A model generated the notes under the pieces. The model was not told the DNA's origin and ran no database searches. It was given only the letters and a program-made list of their open reading frames with translations. A DNA stretch of 64,000 nucleotides from Rhizobium sp. BK399. GTDB lineage: Bacteria > Pseudomonadota > Alphaproteobacteria > Rhizobiales > Rhizobiaceae. The stretch spans positions 230,845-294,844 of the forward strand of contig NZ_JACIAH010000008.1 in NCBI RefSeq assembly GCF_014194695.1, written 5' to 3'. Positions within the stretch are counted from its first letter, which is position 1, and every line of letters begins with the position of its first letter. Positions 35,990 to 44,658 of the stretch are shown here, piece after piece. Made by a program: the position numbers and the translations under genes.

Positions 35990-36718
35990 CTATTGCGATG
36001 CCGGCGTGAAGCGCGCTACCAACGCATGGCGGTCACCTGGATAGGTGAAGCGGACATGGGTGACTGGTCCGACATTGCTCCAGGTACGTCGCTCGACAAC
36101 CAGGCAGGCGGTATGACGCGGTATATCCAGGGCAATGGCTTCGTCGGCGCCGGCCGAGACGGCGTGGATTCGGTGCTCGGCGCTGCTCCACGGTATCTGG
36201 TTGATCAGCCACGCACCCGGCGCCATGTCAGCGAAATTTTCTTCGGCGGCTTCCGGGACAGTTGAAAGACTGATCAGGCGCTCTTCCAGGCAGAAGGGCC
36301 GCCCGCCCGCATGATGAATGCAGGATACGTCCAGCACCGACGATCCCGATGCAAGATCGAGGCGCCTGATGTCGTCCGGCCTCGCCTTGCGCTGCTCGCG
36401 CTTCGATACGGCGTAGGAATAGGCGAGGTTCAGTGACTGAACCTCCGTCCGGATGTCGTGGATCTCAAGCACCGCCGATTGCGCTTGAGGTTGCGTCACG
36501 AAACTGCCCGACTTTTTCCTGCGCTCGATGAGACCCGCCTTGGCCAGTTGCGTAAGCGCCTTGTTCACGGTCATGCGCGAACAGTCATATTCCTTGGTGA
36601 GATCCACCTCGAACGGAATGCGATGGCCAGGAGGCCATTCGCCCGAGACGATGCGGCCTTCGATCTCGCTCACGATCCGCTGGTGCAAGGTTGTGTCCTT
36701 GCCTTGATTCATCGCCAC
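35990..36718 (-). CDS. hutC: Histidine utilisation repressor, GntR/HutC family
   Basis: Repressor of 242 residues. The N-terminal winged HTH (residues 10-75) contains PFEVDLTKEYDCSRMTVNKA, and the C-terminal UTRA domain (about 95-235) contains DVSCIHHAGGRPFCLEERLI, which should bind urocanate. The gene lies 51 bases downstream of hutF on the same strand and is divergent from the catabolic hutI operon. A perfect GTxTAxAC palindrome in the hutF-hutI gap is its likely operator. Confidence 0.92.
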   Translation of the reverse strand: MAMNQGKDTTLHQRIVSEIEGRIVSGEWPPGHRIPFEVDLTKEYDCSRMTVNKALTQLAKAGLIERRKKSGSFVTQPQAQSAVLEIHDIRTEVQSLNLAYSYAVSKREQRKARPDDIRRLDLASGSSVLDVSCIHHAGGRPFCLEERLISLSTVPEAAEENFADMAPGAWLINQIPWSSAEHRIHAVSAGADEAIALDIPRHTACLVVERRTWSNVGPVTHVRFTYPGDRHALVARFTPASQ

Positions 36719-36745
36719 GCTCCAGTTGGTGACTCCCGCTCTAGT

Positions 36746-36755
36746 CGGTATACCG
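36746..36755. promoter_or_regulatory. Palindrome in the hutF-hutC gap
   Basis: CGGTATACCG is a perfect ten-base palindrome 28 bases before the hutC start. Its spacing differs from the GT-x-TA-x-AC pattern of GntR/HutC sites, so it may be an independent element or chance. Confidence 0.25.
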
Positions 36756-36769
36756 CGGCGAGGGAAGCC

Positions 36770-38131
36770 CTATGTTGTCAGGAGCTCGCCCATCGCCTTC
36801 AGAAACCTTCGGTTGATGTCCTCGCGCGCCACGTGGCGTCCGCTCGAGACCTGTTTTCGTCCAAGCGTCCAGACGCTGTCGATGGTGACGCCACCGGCAA
36901 AGACCCAATGATCGAGCAGCTGGTCGCCGGAGAGATAGGGGACGGCGGTTGCGTCGAGCGAAACGAGGTCGGCGTGGTTTCCCTTCGCGATACCACCTGG
37001 AGCCTTGAGCGCGTCACCACCGCCACCGATCGCGCGATCGAAAAGGTTCCGCCCGGTCGAACCGCTAGGGGCGGCAATGACGTTGCGACCTCTCAAGGCG
37101 AGTCGCAATGAATATTCGAGCTGACACAGTTCCCCGGGCAGGGAGATGCGAACATTCGAGTCAGAGCCGACGCCGAAGCGCCCGCCTTCTTCGATGAAAA
37201 GTGGCGCGGGGAATGTACCATCACCAAGGTTGGCTTCCGTGATCGGGCAAAGACCCGCAATCGCGCCACTCTGCGCCATGCCGCGTGTCTCTGCGTCGGT
37301 CATGTGTGTCGCATGGATCAGGCACCAGCGCTCATCAACAGGTGCGTTTGCAAGCAGCCATTCCACGGGGCGTGCGCTTGACCACGCCACGCAGTCTTCC
37401 ACTTCCTTGACCTGCTCGGCGATGTGGATATGGACCGGCCCGTCGCCGGCAAGCGGCACGATCTTGGCAAGTTCCTCCGGTGTTACGGCCCGCAGGCTGT
37501 GCGGCGCGATGCCAAGCTCGGCGCCGGGGATTGCGGTTGTCACCCCGCGGCAGCCCTCCATCAAAGCGGCAAAGCTGTCCAGGTTATTGATAAAGCGTCG
37601 CTGGCCATCAATCGGCGTCTTACCGCCGAAGCCGGAATGGGCGTAAAAGACCGGAAGAAGTGTCAGGCCGATCCCGCTGGTGGTTGCTGCCGCACCGATA
37701 CGCTCTGCGAGTTCGGCAATATTGCCATAGGGCATTCCGTCCCGGTCATGGTGAAGATAGTGGAACTCTCCGACGCGCGAAAAGCCGGCCTCGAGCATTT
37801 CCATGTAGAGTTGGGCGGCAACGGCCTCGACGTGCTCGGGTTCCATAGACAGGGCAAACCGGTACATGACGGTGCGCCAACTCCAGAAACTGTCGTTCGC
37901 AGGGCCCCTGACCTCTGCAAGGCCAGCCATTGCGCGCTGGAAAGCATGGCTATGGAGGTTGCTCATCGCCGGAACGATCGTTTGGTGATGCTCGTCACCG
38001 GGTCCGGCGTCAACACCTGTCTGAACGTCTTCAATTCGTCCGTCTGCAATGGTCAGGCGCACGTTCTCGCGCCAGCCTCCCGGTAGCAGAGCCGCGCTGG
38101 CGTGAAGTCTGGTCGCGACAGGTCCGGTCAT
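36770..38131 (-). CDS. hutF: Formimidoylglutamate deiminase
   Basis: Amidohydrolase of 453 residues that converts N-formimidoyl-L-glutamate to N-formyl-L-glutamate and ammonia, the fourth step of the five-step hut route. Metal and catalytic motifs of the superfamily are present: SNLHSHAFQRAM near residue 60, VHIHIAEQ, LIHATHMTD and a conserved Asp in GVGSDSNVRI. The ATG has AGAGGAG nine bases upstream. It is divergent from hutI and co-oriented with hutC. Its presence together with HutG shows that this organism uses the deiminase/deformylase branch rather than direct HutG-type formiminoglutamase. Confidence 0.93.
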   Translation of the reverse strand: MTGPVATRLHASAALLPGGWRENVRLTIADGRIEDVQTGVDAGPGDEHHQTIVPAMSNLHSHAFQRAMAGLAEVRGPANDSFWSWRTVMYRFALSMEPEHVEAVAAQLYMEMLEAGFSRVGEFHYLHHDRDGMPYGNIAELAERIGAAATTSGIGLTLLPVFYAHSGFGGKTPIDGQRRFINNLDSFAALMEGCRGVTTAIPGAELGIAPHSLRAVTPEELAKIVPLAGDGPVHIHIAEQVKEVEDCVAWSSARPVEWLLANAPVDERWCLIHATHMTDAETRGMAQSGAIAGLCPITEANLGDGTFPAPLFIEEGGRFGVGSDSNVRISLPGELCQLEYSLRLALRGRNVIAAPSGSTGRNLFDRAIGGGGDALKAPGGIAKGNHADLVSLDATAVPYLSGDQLLDHWVFAGGVTIDSVWTLGRKQVSSGRHVAREDINRRFLKAMGELLTT

Positions 38132-38211
38132 TAGGCTTTTCTCCTCTTTGGCACTGCACATCTTCCTTTTTGAGGAGGATGCACAAAATTTCACTTGTCA
38201 CCGCTCCTGTT

Positions 38212-38223
38212 ATGTATATACAT
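38212..38223. promoter_or_regulatory. hutC: HutC-type operator between hutF and hutI
   Basis: ATGTATATACAT is a perfect 12-base palindrome containing GT-A-TA-T-AC, the core known for GntR/HutC-subfamily operators. It lies in the 121-base gap between the divergent hutF and hutI starts, so one repressor dimer could control both directions. Confidence 0.65.
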
Positions 38224-38252
38224 GTTTCCACATAAGGGAAGGCGCAAAGCTG

Positions 38253-39515
38253 ATGACTGGGAACAAAATTTCAACCGGCGACGCATCCGGAGATCTCCGT
38301 CCACATCTGTGGCGGAACGCGCGATTGGCGACGCTCGAGCAGCAAAAATTGGGTCTCGGCATCATCGAAAAGGGTGCCATTGTCACCGAGAATGGCCGTC
38401 TAACTTTTGTCGGCCCGGAGGCCGACCTGCCGGTGGCGGCAATCGAGCGGGCACAGATCACCGATCTCGAAGGCCGCTGGGTTACACCCGGTCTGGTGGA
38501 CTGCCATACCCATATCGTCTACGGGGGCAACCGCGCCCGCGAATTCGAGATGCGCCTCCAAGGGGCTACCTATGAGGAGATTGCACGGGCTGGTGGTGGG
38601 ATTGTCTCCTCCGTCAAGGCGACGAACGCGCTCTCGGTGGAAGGCCTCGTGGAAGCAGCGCTTCCCAGACTGGATACGCTTCTTTCCGAAGGTCTGACCA
38701 CCATCGAGATCAAGTCTGGCTATGGATTGAGCGTCGACGGTGAGCTCAAGATGCTGCGCGCTGCGCGCCGGCTCGAACGCGTCCGTGCGGTTCGGGTCGT
38801 CACCTCCTATCTTGGTGCTCACGCCACTCCGGTCGAATACAAAGGGCGCAATGCCGACTACATCACCGACGTAGTCATCCCGGCTTTGCAAAATGCCCAT
38901 GCAGAGCACCTTGTCGATGCCGTCGACGGATTCTGTGAGACGATCGCGTTCTCAACCGCGGAGATCACTCGAGTCTTCGATCGGGCAGCCGCCCTCGGTC
39001 TGCCGGTCAAGCTCCACGCCGAGCAGTTGTCAAACCTCGGGGGCGCGAAGCTCGCAGCCTCATACAAGGCGCTTTCTGCCGATCACCTGGAATATCTTGA
39101 TCCGGAGGGCGCTCGCGCGATGGCTGAGGCCGGGACGGTTGCCGTCCTGTTGCCGGGTGCATTCTATGCCATCAACGAAAAACAGAAGCCCCCCCTGCAG
39201 GCACTGCGAGACGCTGGCGCCCACATTGCCATCGCGACGGATTGCAATCCGGGCACCTCGCCGCTGACGTCGTTGCTGCTGACGATGAACATGTCCGCCA
39301 CCCTCTTCGGCCTGACCGTGGAGGAGTGCATTGCGGGGGTCACGCGCGAGGGCGCGCGGGCTCTTGGGCTGCTTGACGAAACGGGCACTCTCGAAACCGG
39401 CAAATCGGCGGACTTCGCCGTCTGGGATGTGGAGAGCCTGGCAGAGCTCGTCTACCGCATCGGCTTTAATCCGCTTCACGCACATGTCTTCAAGGGCGAA
39501 AGGATCGACCATTGA
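38253..39515 (+). CDS. hutI: Imidazolonepropionase
   Basis: Zinc amidohydrolase of 420 residues that opens the imidazolone ring to give N-formimidoyl-L-glutamate (third step). The metal-site DCHTHIVYGGNRA lies near residue 80, KLHAEQLSN provides another ligand region, and ATDCNPGTSP provides the last Asp. GGAAGG sits about ten bases before the ATG. The stop overlaps the hutH start by four bases (ATTGACC region), so the two are coupled. The start is given by family length; upstream in-frame codons lie in the operator region. Confidence 0.94.
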   Translation: MTGNKISTGDASGDLRPHLWRNARLATLEQQKLGLGIIEKGAIVTENGRLTFVGPEADLPVAAIERAQITDLEGRWVTPGLVDCHTHIVYGGNRAREFEMRLQGATYEEIARAGGGIVSSVKATNALSVEGLVEAALPRLDTLLSEGLTTIEIKSGYGLSVDGELKMLRAARRLERVRAVRVVTSYLGAHATPVEYKGRNADYITDVVIPALQNAHAEHLVDAVDGFCETIAFSTAEITRVFDRAAALGLPVKLHAEQLSNLGGAKLAASYKALSADHLEYLDPEGARAMAEAGTVAVLLPGAFYAINEKQKPPLQALRDAGAHIAIATDCNPGTSPLTSLLLTMNMSATLFGLTVEECIAGVTREGARALGLLDETGTLETGKSADFAVWDVESLAELVYRIGFNPLHAHVFKGERIDH

Positions 39516-41047
39516 CCATTACCCTTCATCCCGGAACCGTTTCTCTCAAGCAGCTCGAGACCATTTACTGGACCGGAGAGCCGGCCAGGCTGGACGCATC
39601 GTTTGATGCTGGTATCGCCAAGGCGGCAGCGCGTATTGCCGAAATCGCTGCCGGCAATCAGCCTGTCTATGGCATCAATACCGGTTTCGGGAAACTTGCG
39701 TCGATCAAGATCGACAGCGCTGATGTGGCCACGCTTCAGCGCAATCTTATCCTCTCGCATTGCTGCGGCGTCGGCGCACCACTGCCCGAGAACGTCGTCC
39801 GTTTGATCATGGCCCTCAAGCTGGTCTCCCTGGGCCGTGGCGCCTCCGGGGTTCGACTCGAGCTGGTCCGGTTGATCGAAGGCATGCTGGAAAGGGGCGT
39901 GATCCCCGTCATTCCAGAAAAAGGCTCCGTGGGCGCGTCGGGAGACCTTGCCCCACTCGCCCACATGGCGGCCGTCATGATGGGAGAAGCCGAAGCCTTT
40001 TTTGCAGGCGCTCGTCTTTCCGGTCATGTGGCTCTCGAGAAAGCCGGCCTGAAGCCGGTTGTCCTTGCCGCAAAGGAAGGGCTTGCGTTGATCAACGGTA
40101 CGCAGACCTCGACAGCTCTTGCGCTGGCCGGGCTCTTCCGGGCGCATCGCGCAGCACAGGCAGCCCTGATCACCGGTGCCATGTCCACTGACGCGGCAAT
40201 GGGCTCGTCCGCACCATTCCACCCGGATATCCACACCTTGCGCGGTCATCGGGGGCAGATCGATACGGCCGCGTCGCTTCGAGCGCTTCTCGAAGGCTCC
40301 GTGATCCGTCAAAGCCATATCGAGGGCGACGAGCGGGTTCAGGATCCCTACTGTATCCGCTGCCAGCCGCAGGTCGACGGCGCCTGCCTGGATCTCCTGC
40401 GGATGGTTGCGCGGACATTGGAGACCGAAGCCAACGCAGTAACGGACAACCCTCTGGTGCTGTCCGACAACTCTGTTGTCTCGGGCGGCAACTTCCACGC
40501 CGAGCCGGTGGCATTTGCGGCTGACCAGATTGCGCTCGCAATATGCGAAATCGGAGCGATCGCGCAGCGACGCATCGCCTTGCTGGTCGATCCTGCGCTA
40601 TCCTATGGATTGCCAGCCTTCCTTGCAAAAAAGCCGGGGCTGAATTCCGGCTTGATGATCGCGGAAGTCACCTCCGCGGCGTTGATGTCTGAGAACAAGC
40701 AGATGTCCCACCCTGCCTCCGTCGATTCAACGCCGACCTCCGCCAATCAGGAAGACCATGTGTCGATGGCTTGCCACGGTGCCAGACGCCTGCTGCAGAT
40801 GACCGACAATCTCTTCAGCATTATCGGCATCGAAGCAATGTCGGCGGCCCAGGGGGTCGAATTCCGTGCGCCGCTTTCGACCAGTCCGGAGTTGCAGAAG
40901 GCACTGACCGCGATCCGCAGCGCAGTTTCGACGCTGGATCTCGACCGTTACATGGCCAACGACCTTCAGGCAGCGGGCGATCTCATTGCGACCGGTGCAC
41001 TCAATGCATCTGTGTCGCGCGGCATTCTTCCGGTCCTGGAGGCTTGA
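39512..41047 (+). CDS. hutH: Histidine ammonia-lyase
   Basis: Catalyses the first step, histidine to urocanate and ammonia. 511 residues, the normal length. The Ala-Ser-Gly triad that forms the MIO electrophile is visible in GSVGASGDLAPLAHM near residue 145. Substrate motifs YGINTGFGKL and NPLVLSDNSVVSGGNFHAEP are intact. It starts with TTG (TTGACCATTACC), overlapping the hutI stop. It belongs to the hutIHGUD unit. Confidence 0.95.
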   Translation: MTITLHPGTVSLKQLETIYWTGEPARLDASFDAGIAKAAARIAEIAAGNQPVYGINTGFGKLASIKIDSADVATLQRNLILSHCCGVGAPLPENVVRLIMALKLVSLGRGASGVRLELVRLIEGMLERGVIPVIPEKGSVGASGDLAPLAHMAAVMMGEAEAFFAGARLSGHVALEKAGLKPVVLAAKEGLALINGTQTSTALALAGLFRAHRAAQAALITGAMSTDAAMGSSAPFHPDIHTLRGHRGQIDTAASLRALLEGSVIRQSHIEGDERVQDPYCIRCQPQVDGACLDLLRMVARTLETEANAVTDNPLVLSDNSVVSGGNFHAEPVAFAADQIALAICEIGAIAQRRIALLVDPALSYGLPAFLAKKPGLNSGLMIAEVTSAALMSENKQMSHPASVDSTPTSANQEDHVSMACHGARRLLQMTDNLFSIIGIEAMSAAQGVEFRAPLSTSPELQKALTAIRSAVSTLDLDRYMANDLQAAGDLIATGALNASVSRGILPVLEA

Positions 41048-41048
41048 C

Positions 41049-41849
41049 ATGTCCGTGTTCGAAGTCAGGCAGGGGACCTCGCCGGTCATCCTCGCATTTC
41101 CTCATACCGGGACCGACGTCCCTGCGGGCATCTGGGATCGCCTGAATGACAATGGCAGGAAACTTGCCGATACCGACTGGCATATCCATCGGCTCTACGA
41201 CGGCCTCCTCGCCGACGCTACGAGTGTTCGCGCGACTTTCCATCGGTATGTTATCGACGCGAACCGTGATCCTCAGGGGCGAAGCCTCTATCCCGGGCAG
41301 AATACGACGGGTCTGGTCCCGGAAACGGACTTCGATGGGCAAGCGATCTGGAAAGATGGCGAGTCGCCGCGCGAGGCCGACATCGCTCTGCGGGTGCGGG
41401 ACTTTCATGCGCCCTATCATGCGGCGCTTGCCGCCGAAATCGAGCGCGTCAGAGCAGACCACGGTGTGGCAATCCTTTACGATTGCCACTCCATTCGCTC
41501 CCACATCCCGTTCCTCTTCGAAGGCAAGTTGCCAGACTTCAACATCGGGACGGACATGGGCAAGACCTGCGATGGCGCGATCGAGCAGGCGACGCTGACC
41601 GTTGTCGGAGCCGCCGAAGGCTATGACAGCGTGCTCAACGGCCGCTTCAAGGGTGGCTGGACCACCCGCCACTATGGTCGTCCGGAAACGGGAGTACATG
41701 CCATCCAGATGGAGCTTGCGCAATCAACCCATCTTGAGACCGAAGCGACACCGTTTGCCTACGACAGCCATAAGGCCGACCGCCTGCGGATACATCTGAA
41801 AGACATCCTGTTGCGGATCGAACAGATCGCTCAGGGCCTGAAACGCTAG
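41049..41849 (+). CDS. hutG: N-formylglutamate deformylase
   Basis: Zinc amidohydrolase of 266 residues that splits N-formyl-L-glutamate into glutamate and formate, the fifth step. Family motifs: FPHTGTDVP near residue 20, the DANRDP segment, ILYDCHSIRSHIPFLFEG, and GGWTTRHYGRPETGVHAIQMEL with metal and substrate residues. The ATG lies two bases after the hutH stop (TGACATG). HutU follows after 25 bases. Confidence 0.93.
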   Translation: MSVFEVRQGTSPVILAFPHTGTDVPAGIWDRLNDNGRKLADTDWHIHRLYDGLLADATSVRATFHRYVIDANRDPQGRSLYPGQNTTGLVPETDFDGQAIWKDGESPREADIALRVRDFHAPYHAALAAEIERVRADHGVAILYDCHSIRSHIPFLFEGKLPDFNIGTDMGKTCDGAIEQATLTVVGAAEGYDSVLNGRFKGGWTTRHYGRPETGVHAIQMELAQSTHLETEATPFAYDSHKADRLRIHLKDILLRIEQIAQGLKR

Positions 41850-41874
41850 AAATCACTCCACAAGGGGAACACGC

Positions 41875-43563
41875 ATGACATCCAATCCACGCCACAACAT
41901 CCGTGAAATCCGCGCGCCGCGCGGCAACGAGCTCACTGCCAAGAGCTGGATGACAGAAGCGCCATTGCGCATGCTGATGAACAACCTCGACCCTGACGTG
42001 GCCGAAAATCCGAACGAGCTCGTGGTTTATGGCGGCATCGGCCGGGCAGCCCGCACCTGGGACGACTTCGATCGTATCACGGCGACCCTGAAGACGCTGA
42101 GCGAGGATGAGACGCTGCTGGTGCAGTCTGGCAAGCCGGTTGCCGTGTTCCGGACACACAAGGATGCCCCGCGTGTTCTGATTGCAAACTCGAACCTTGT
42201 CCCGCATTGGGCGACCTGGGATCATTTCAACGAGCTCGACAAGAAGGGTCTTGCCATGTACGGCCAGATGACGGCCGGTTCCTGGATCTACATCGGTACG
42301 CAGGGGATCGTACAGGGTACGTACGAGACATTCGTCGAAGCTGGACGCCAGCACTACAATGGCAACCTCAAGGGAAAATGGATTCTTACCGGCGGTCTCG
42401 GCGGCATGGGTGGGGCTCAGCCGCTTGCGGCTGTCATGGCGGGAGCCTGCTGCCTTGCGGTCGAATGCGACGAGACCCGCATCGATTTCCGCCTTCGTAC
42501 GCGTTATGTCGACGAAAAGGCAAAGACACTCGACGAGGCGCTCGCTCTCATCGACAAGTGGACGAAGGCCGGGGAAGCAAAATCGGTGGGTCTCCTCGGC
42601 AATGCCGCGGAAATCTTTCCCGAGCTTGTTCGTCGCATGAAGGCGGGCGGCCCACGCCCCGACATGGTGACTGACCAGACGTCGGCGCACGACCCGCGCA
42701 ACGGTTACCTGCCCGCTGGCTGGACGGTCGAGGAGGCTAAGGCCAAGCGCGAAAGTGATCCGAAGGCTGTGGAAGCTGCTGCGCGCGCCTCCATGAAGCA
42801 GCAGGTCGAGGCAATGGTTGCCTTCTGGGATGCGGGCGTCCCGACACTCGACTATGGCAACAATATCCGCCAGGTCGCCAAGGACGAAGGTTTGGAGAAT
42901 GCATTCGCCTTCCCGGGCTTCGTGCCAGCCTATATCAGGCCACTGTTCTGCCGAGGTATTGGTCCGTTCCGCTGGGCTGCACTCTCTGGCGACCCGGAAG
43001 ATATCTACAAGACAGATGCGAAGGTGAAGGAACTTCTTCCCGACAACAAGCATCTCCACAACTGGCTTGACATGGCGAGAGAGCGGATCTCATTCCAGGG
43101 CCTGCCGGCACGCATCTGCTGGGTCGGTCTTGGCGATCGCCATCGTCTCGGCCTTGCTTTCAACGAGATGGTCCGGAACGGTGAGCTGAAAGCTCCTATC
43201 GTTATCGGCCGTGATCATCTGGATTCCGGTTCTGTCGCCTCCCCGAACCGTGAGACCGAAGCGATGAAGGACGGCTCGGATGCCGTATCCGACTGGCCGC
43301 TTCTGAATGCTCTGTTGAATACCGCGTCAGGTGCCACCTGGGTATCGCTTCATCACGGTGGCGGCGTCGGCATGGGCTTCTCCCAGCATTCCGGCATGGT
43401 GATCTGCGCCGATGGCACCGACGATGCAGCTCGCCGCCTCGAGCGTGTCCTCTGGAACGACCCGGCGACAGGCGTCATGCGTCACGCTGACGCGGGCTAC
43501 GAGATCGCCCTTGATTGTGCCAGGGAGCAAGGCTTGCGCCTGCCGGCAATTCTCGGGAACTGA
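41875..43563 (+). CDS. hutU: Urocanate hydratase
   Basis: NAD-dependent lyase of 562 residues that converts urocanate to 4-imidazolone-5-propionate (second step). The Rossmann-like glycine motif GGLGGMGGAQPLAA lies near residue 178. The conserved Cys region FPGFVPAYIRPLFCRGIGPF is present near residue 350-400, and the active-site GDRHRLGLAFNEMVRNG and GGGVGMGFSQHSG segments are intact. AAGGGGAACACGC precedes the ATG. A strong stem-loop lies ten bases after the stop, before hutD. Confidence 0.95.
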   Translation: MTSNPRHNIREIRAPRGNELTAKSWMTEAPLRMLMNNLDPDVAENPNELVVYGGIGRAARTWDDFDRITATLKTLSEDETLLVQSGKPVAVFRTHKDAPRVLIANSNLVPHWATWDHFNELDKKGLAMYGQMTAGSWIYIGTQGIVQGTYETFVEAGRQHYNGNLKGKWILTGGLGGMGGAQPLAAVMAGACCLAVECDETRIDFRLRTRYVDEKAKTLDEALALIDKWTKAGEAKSVGLLGNAAEIFPELVRRMKAGGPRPDMVTDQTSAHDPRNGYLPAGWTVEEAKAKRESDPKAVEAAARASMKQQVEAMVAFWDAGVPTLDYGNNIRQVAKDEGLENAFAFPGFVPAYIRPLFCRGIGPFRWAALSGDPEDIYKTDAKVKELLPDNKHLHNWLDMARERISFQGLPARICWVGLGDRHRLGLAFNEMVRNGELKAPIVIGRDHLDSGSVASPNRETEAMKDGSDAVSDWPLLNALLNTASGATWVSLHHGGGVGMGFSQHSGMVICADGTDDAARRLERVLWNDPATGVMRHADAGYEIALDCAREQGLRLPAILGN

Positions 43564-43573
43564 TGAAGGATAC

Positions 43574-43598
43574 CGGGCCCCAAATCCGATGGGGCCCG
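43574..43598 (+). promoter_or_regulatory. Stem-loop between hutU and hutD
   Basis: CGGGCCCCA and TGGGGCCCG form a perfect nine-base stem with a seven-base loop. An outer repeat, GATGAAGG (43562) and CCTTCATC (43612), could enclose it. No U-run follows. It may terminate part of the transcripts, or stabilise the hutIHGU message so that hutD is expressed less. Confidence 0.5.
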
Positions 43599-43702
43599 AT
43601 TACCCGAAAAAAGCCTTCATCGTGACCGTGACAACCTCCTCAATCTTCGGCGTGGACGCGACCAATCACTCCGTCGTCCTTGCAATCCAGGAACGAAAAT
43701 GA
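43589..43702 (+). CDS. Possible 37-codon leader ORF before hutD
   Basis: A frame from ATG 43589 (protein MGPDYPKKAFIVTV, ending LAIQERK) overlaps the hutD start by ATGA, which suggests translational coupling. Its start lies inside the stem-loop and no ribosome site is visible. It could be a leader peptide, a degenerate gene end, or a chance frame. Confidence 0.2.
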   Translation: MGPDYPKKAFIVTVTTSSIFGVDATNHSVVLAIQERK

Positions 43703-44283
43703 TCCGCGCAACCGTGCTCAAGTCCAGGACCTATCGCCGTATGCCGTGGAAGAACGGCGGGGGCGAAACCATCGAGATCGCGGTTTCGCCAGAGGGGGCG
43801 CCGATAAGCGATTTTGATTGGCGCATCAGCATGGCAATCGTTGCCACGGATGGACCGTTCTCGATCTTTGCCGGCGTCGACCGGACGCTGTCGATCCTCG
43901 AGGGAAACGGAATGTCGCTGGCGATCGATGGACACGCTCCTGTATTGCTGACACAAGAGAGCGCTCCCCTCGCCTTTCCGGCCGATGTTGCCGTGTCTGC
44001 AGCGTTGCCAGATGGTCCGATCACGGACCTCAACGTCATGACGCGCCGCAACATGCTGCGGCATCGGGTGGAGAGACTGGCTGTCAACTCGACTACATCC
44101 ATGCGACCCGAGGCTCAGACCTGTCTTCTGCTCTGCCGCCAGGCTGCGCTTGCAGTCGAATGGAGCGACCAACATGTCGAACTTGAACCAGGCGACACAA
44201 TCCTCCTGAAGGGGGCCAGAGGGGTGGACGTCACACTCCACGGCGAAGCGCCCTGCTTTCTCATCTCCATCAATTCGCTCTGA
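43699..44283 (+). CDS. hutD: HutD family protein
   Basis: Bicupin-type protein of 194 residues typical of histidine loci. The HutD opening YRRMPWKNGGGETIEIAV is present, followed by FDWRISMAIVATDGPFS and FAGVDRTLSILEGNGMSL. In Pseudomonas, HutD is not a catabolic enzyme and appears to set an upper limit on hut expression, probably by binding a pathway metabolite; the same role here is inferred. It follows hutU by 135 bases with a stem-loop between. Confidence 0.9.
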   Translation: MIRATVLKSRTYRRMPWKNGGGETIEIAVSPEGAPISDFDWRISMAIVATDGPFSIFAGVDRTLSILEGNGMSLAIDGHAPVLLTQESAPLAFPADVAVSAALPDGPITDLNVMTRRNMLRHRVERLAVNSTTSMRPEAQTCLLLCRQAALAVEWSDQHVELEPGDTILLKGARGVDVTLHGEAPCFLISINSL

Positions 44284-44658
44284 GACCCCAGATCTCGATC
44301 GATTGTGGAGCAGCTAGGTTGGTGGCAGGCACGTCCGATACGGTGGGGTCCGGCCGTGCACAACGAGTGGCTATCCAATCACCAGCCGGATCAATCACGA
44401 CAGCCTGCTTATAGGACCCCTCATCTGGCATGAGCGTGCCTGACCACGTGTCGCTCCGTTTCCATCAACATGACCATTGGCAGGCGCAAACAGCCCAAGG
44501 TTCAGCCGTTCGCCCCCCTAACTCATGCCAAAACAATATTGTTTCTATAGTCTATAAATTAGATGGTTTTAGCTGTGTGGGAGCAAGTCCCTGCCCTAGT
44601 GTCTCCGTGTCGAAACAACTTCACGCGGTGACGATGTTCAGCCGCAAGGGGACGAAAC
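44284..44658. other. Intergenic region before tauA
   Basis: No gene recognised in these 375 bases. The left part follows hutD without a clear terminator. The right part, from about 44520, is AT-rich and holds the palindromes described separately, which suggest the regulated tau promoter. Confidence 0.5.
44531..44563 (+). promoter_or_regulatory. Tau operon regulatory region with two inverted repeats
   Basis: AAACAATATTGTTT (44531-44544) is a perfect 14-base palindrome. TCTATAAATTAGA (44551-44563) has four-base arms. They lie about 100-130 bases before tauA. In rhizobia the tau and ssu genes respond to sulfonates or sulfur limitation, so a TauR- or CysB-like protein may bind here. None is encoded in the window. 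Confidence 0.5.
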
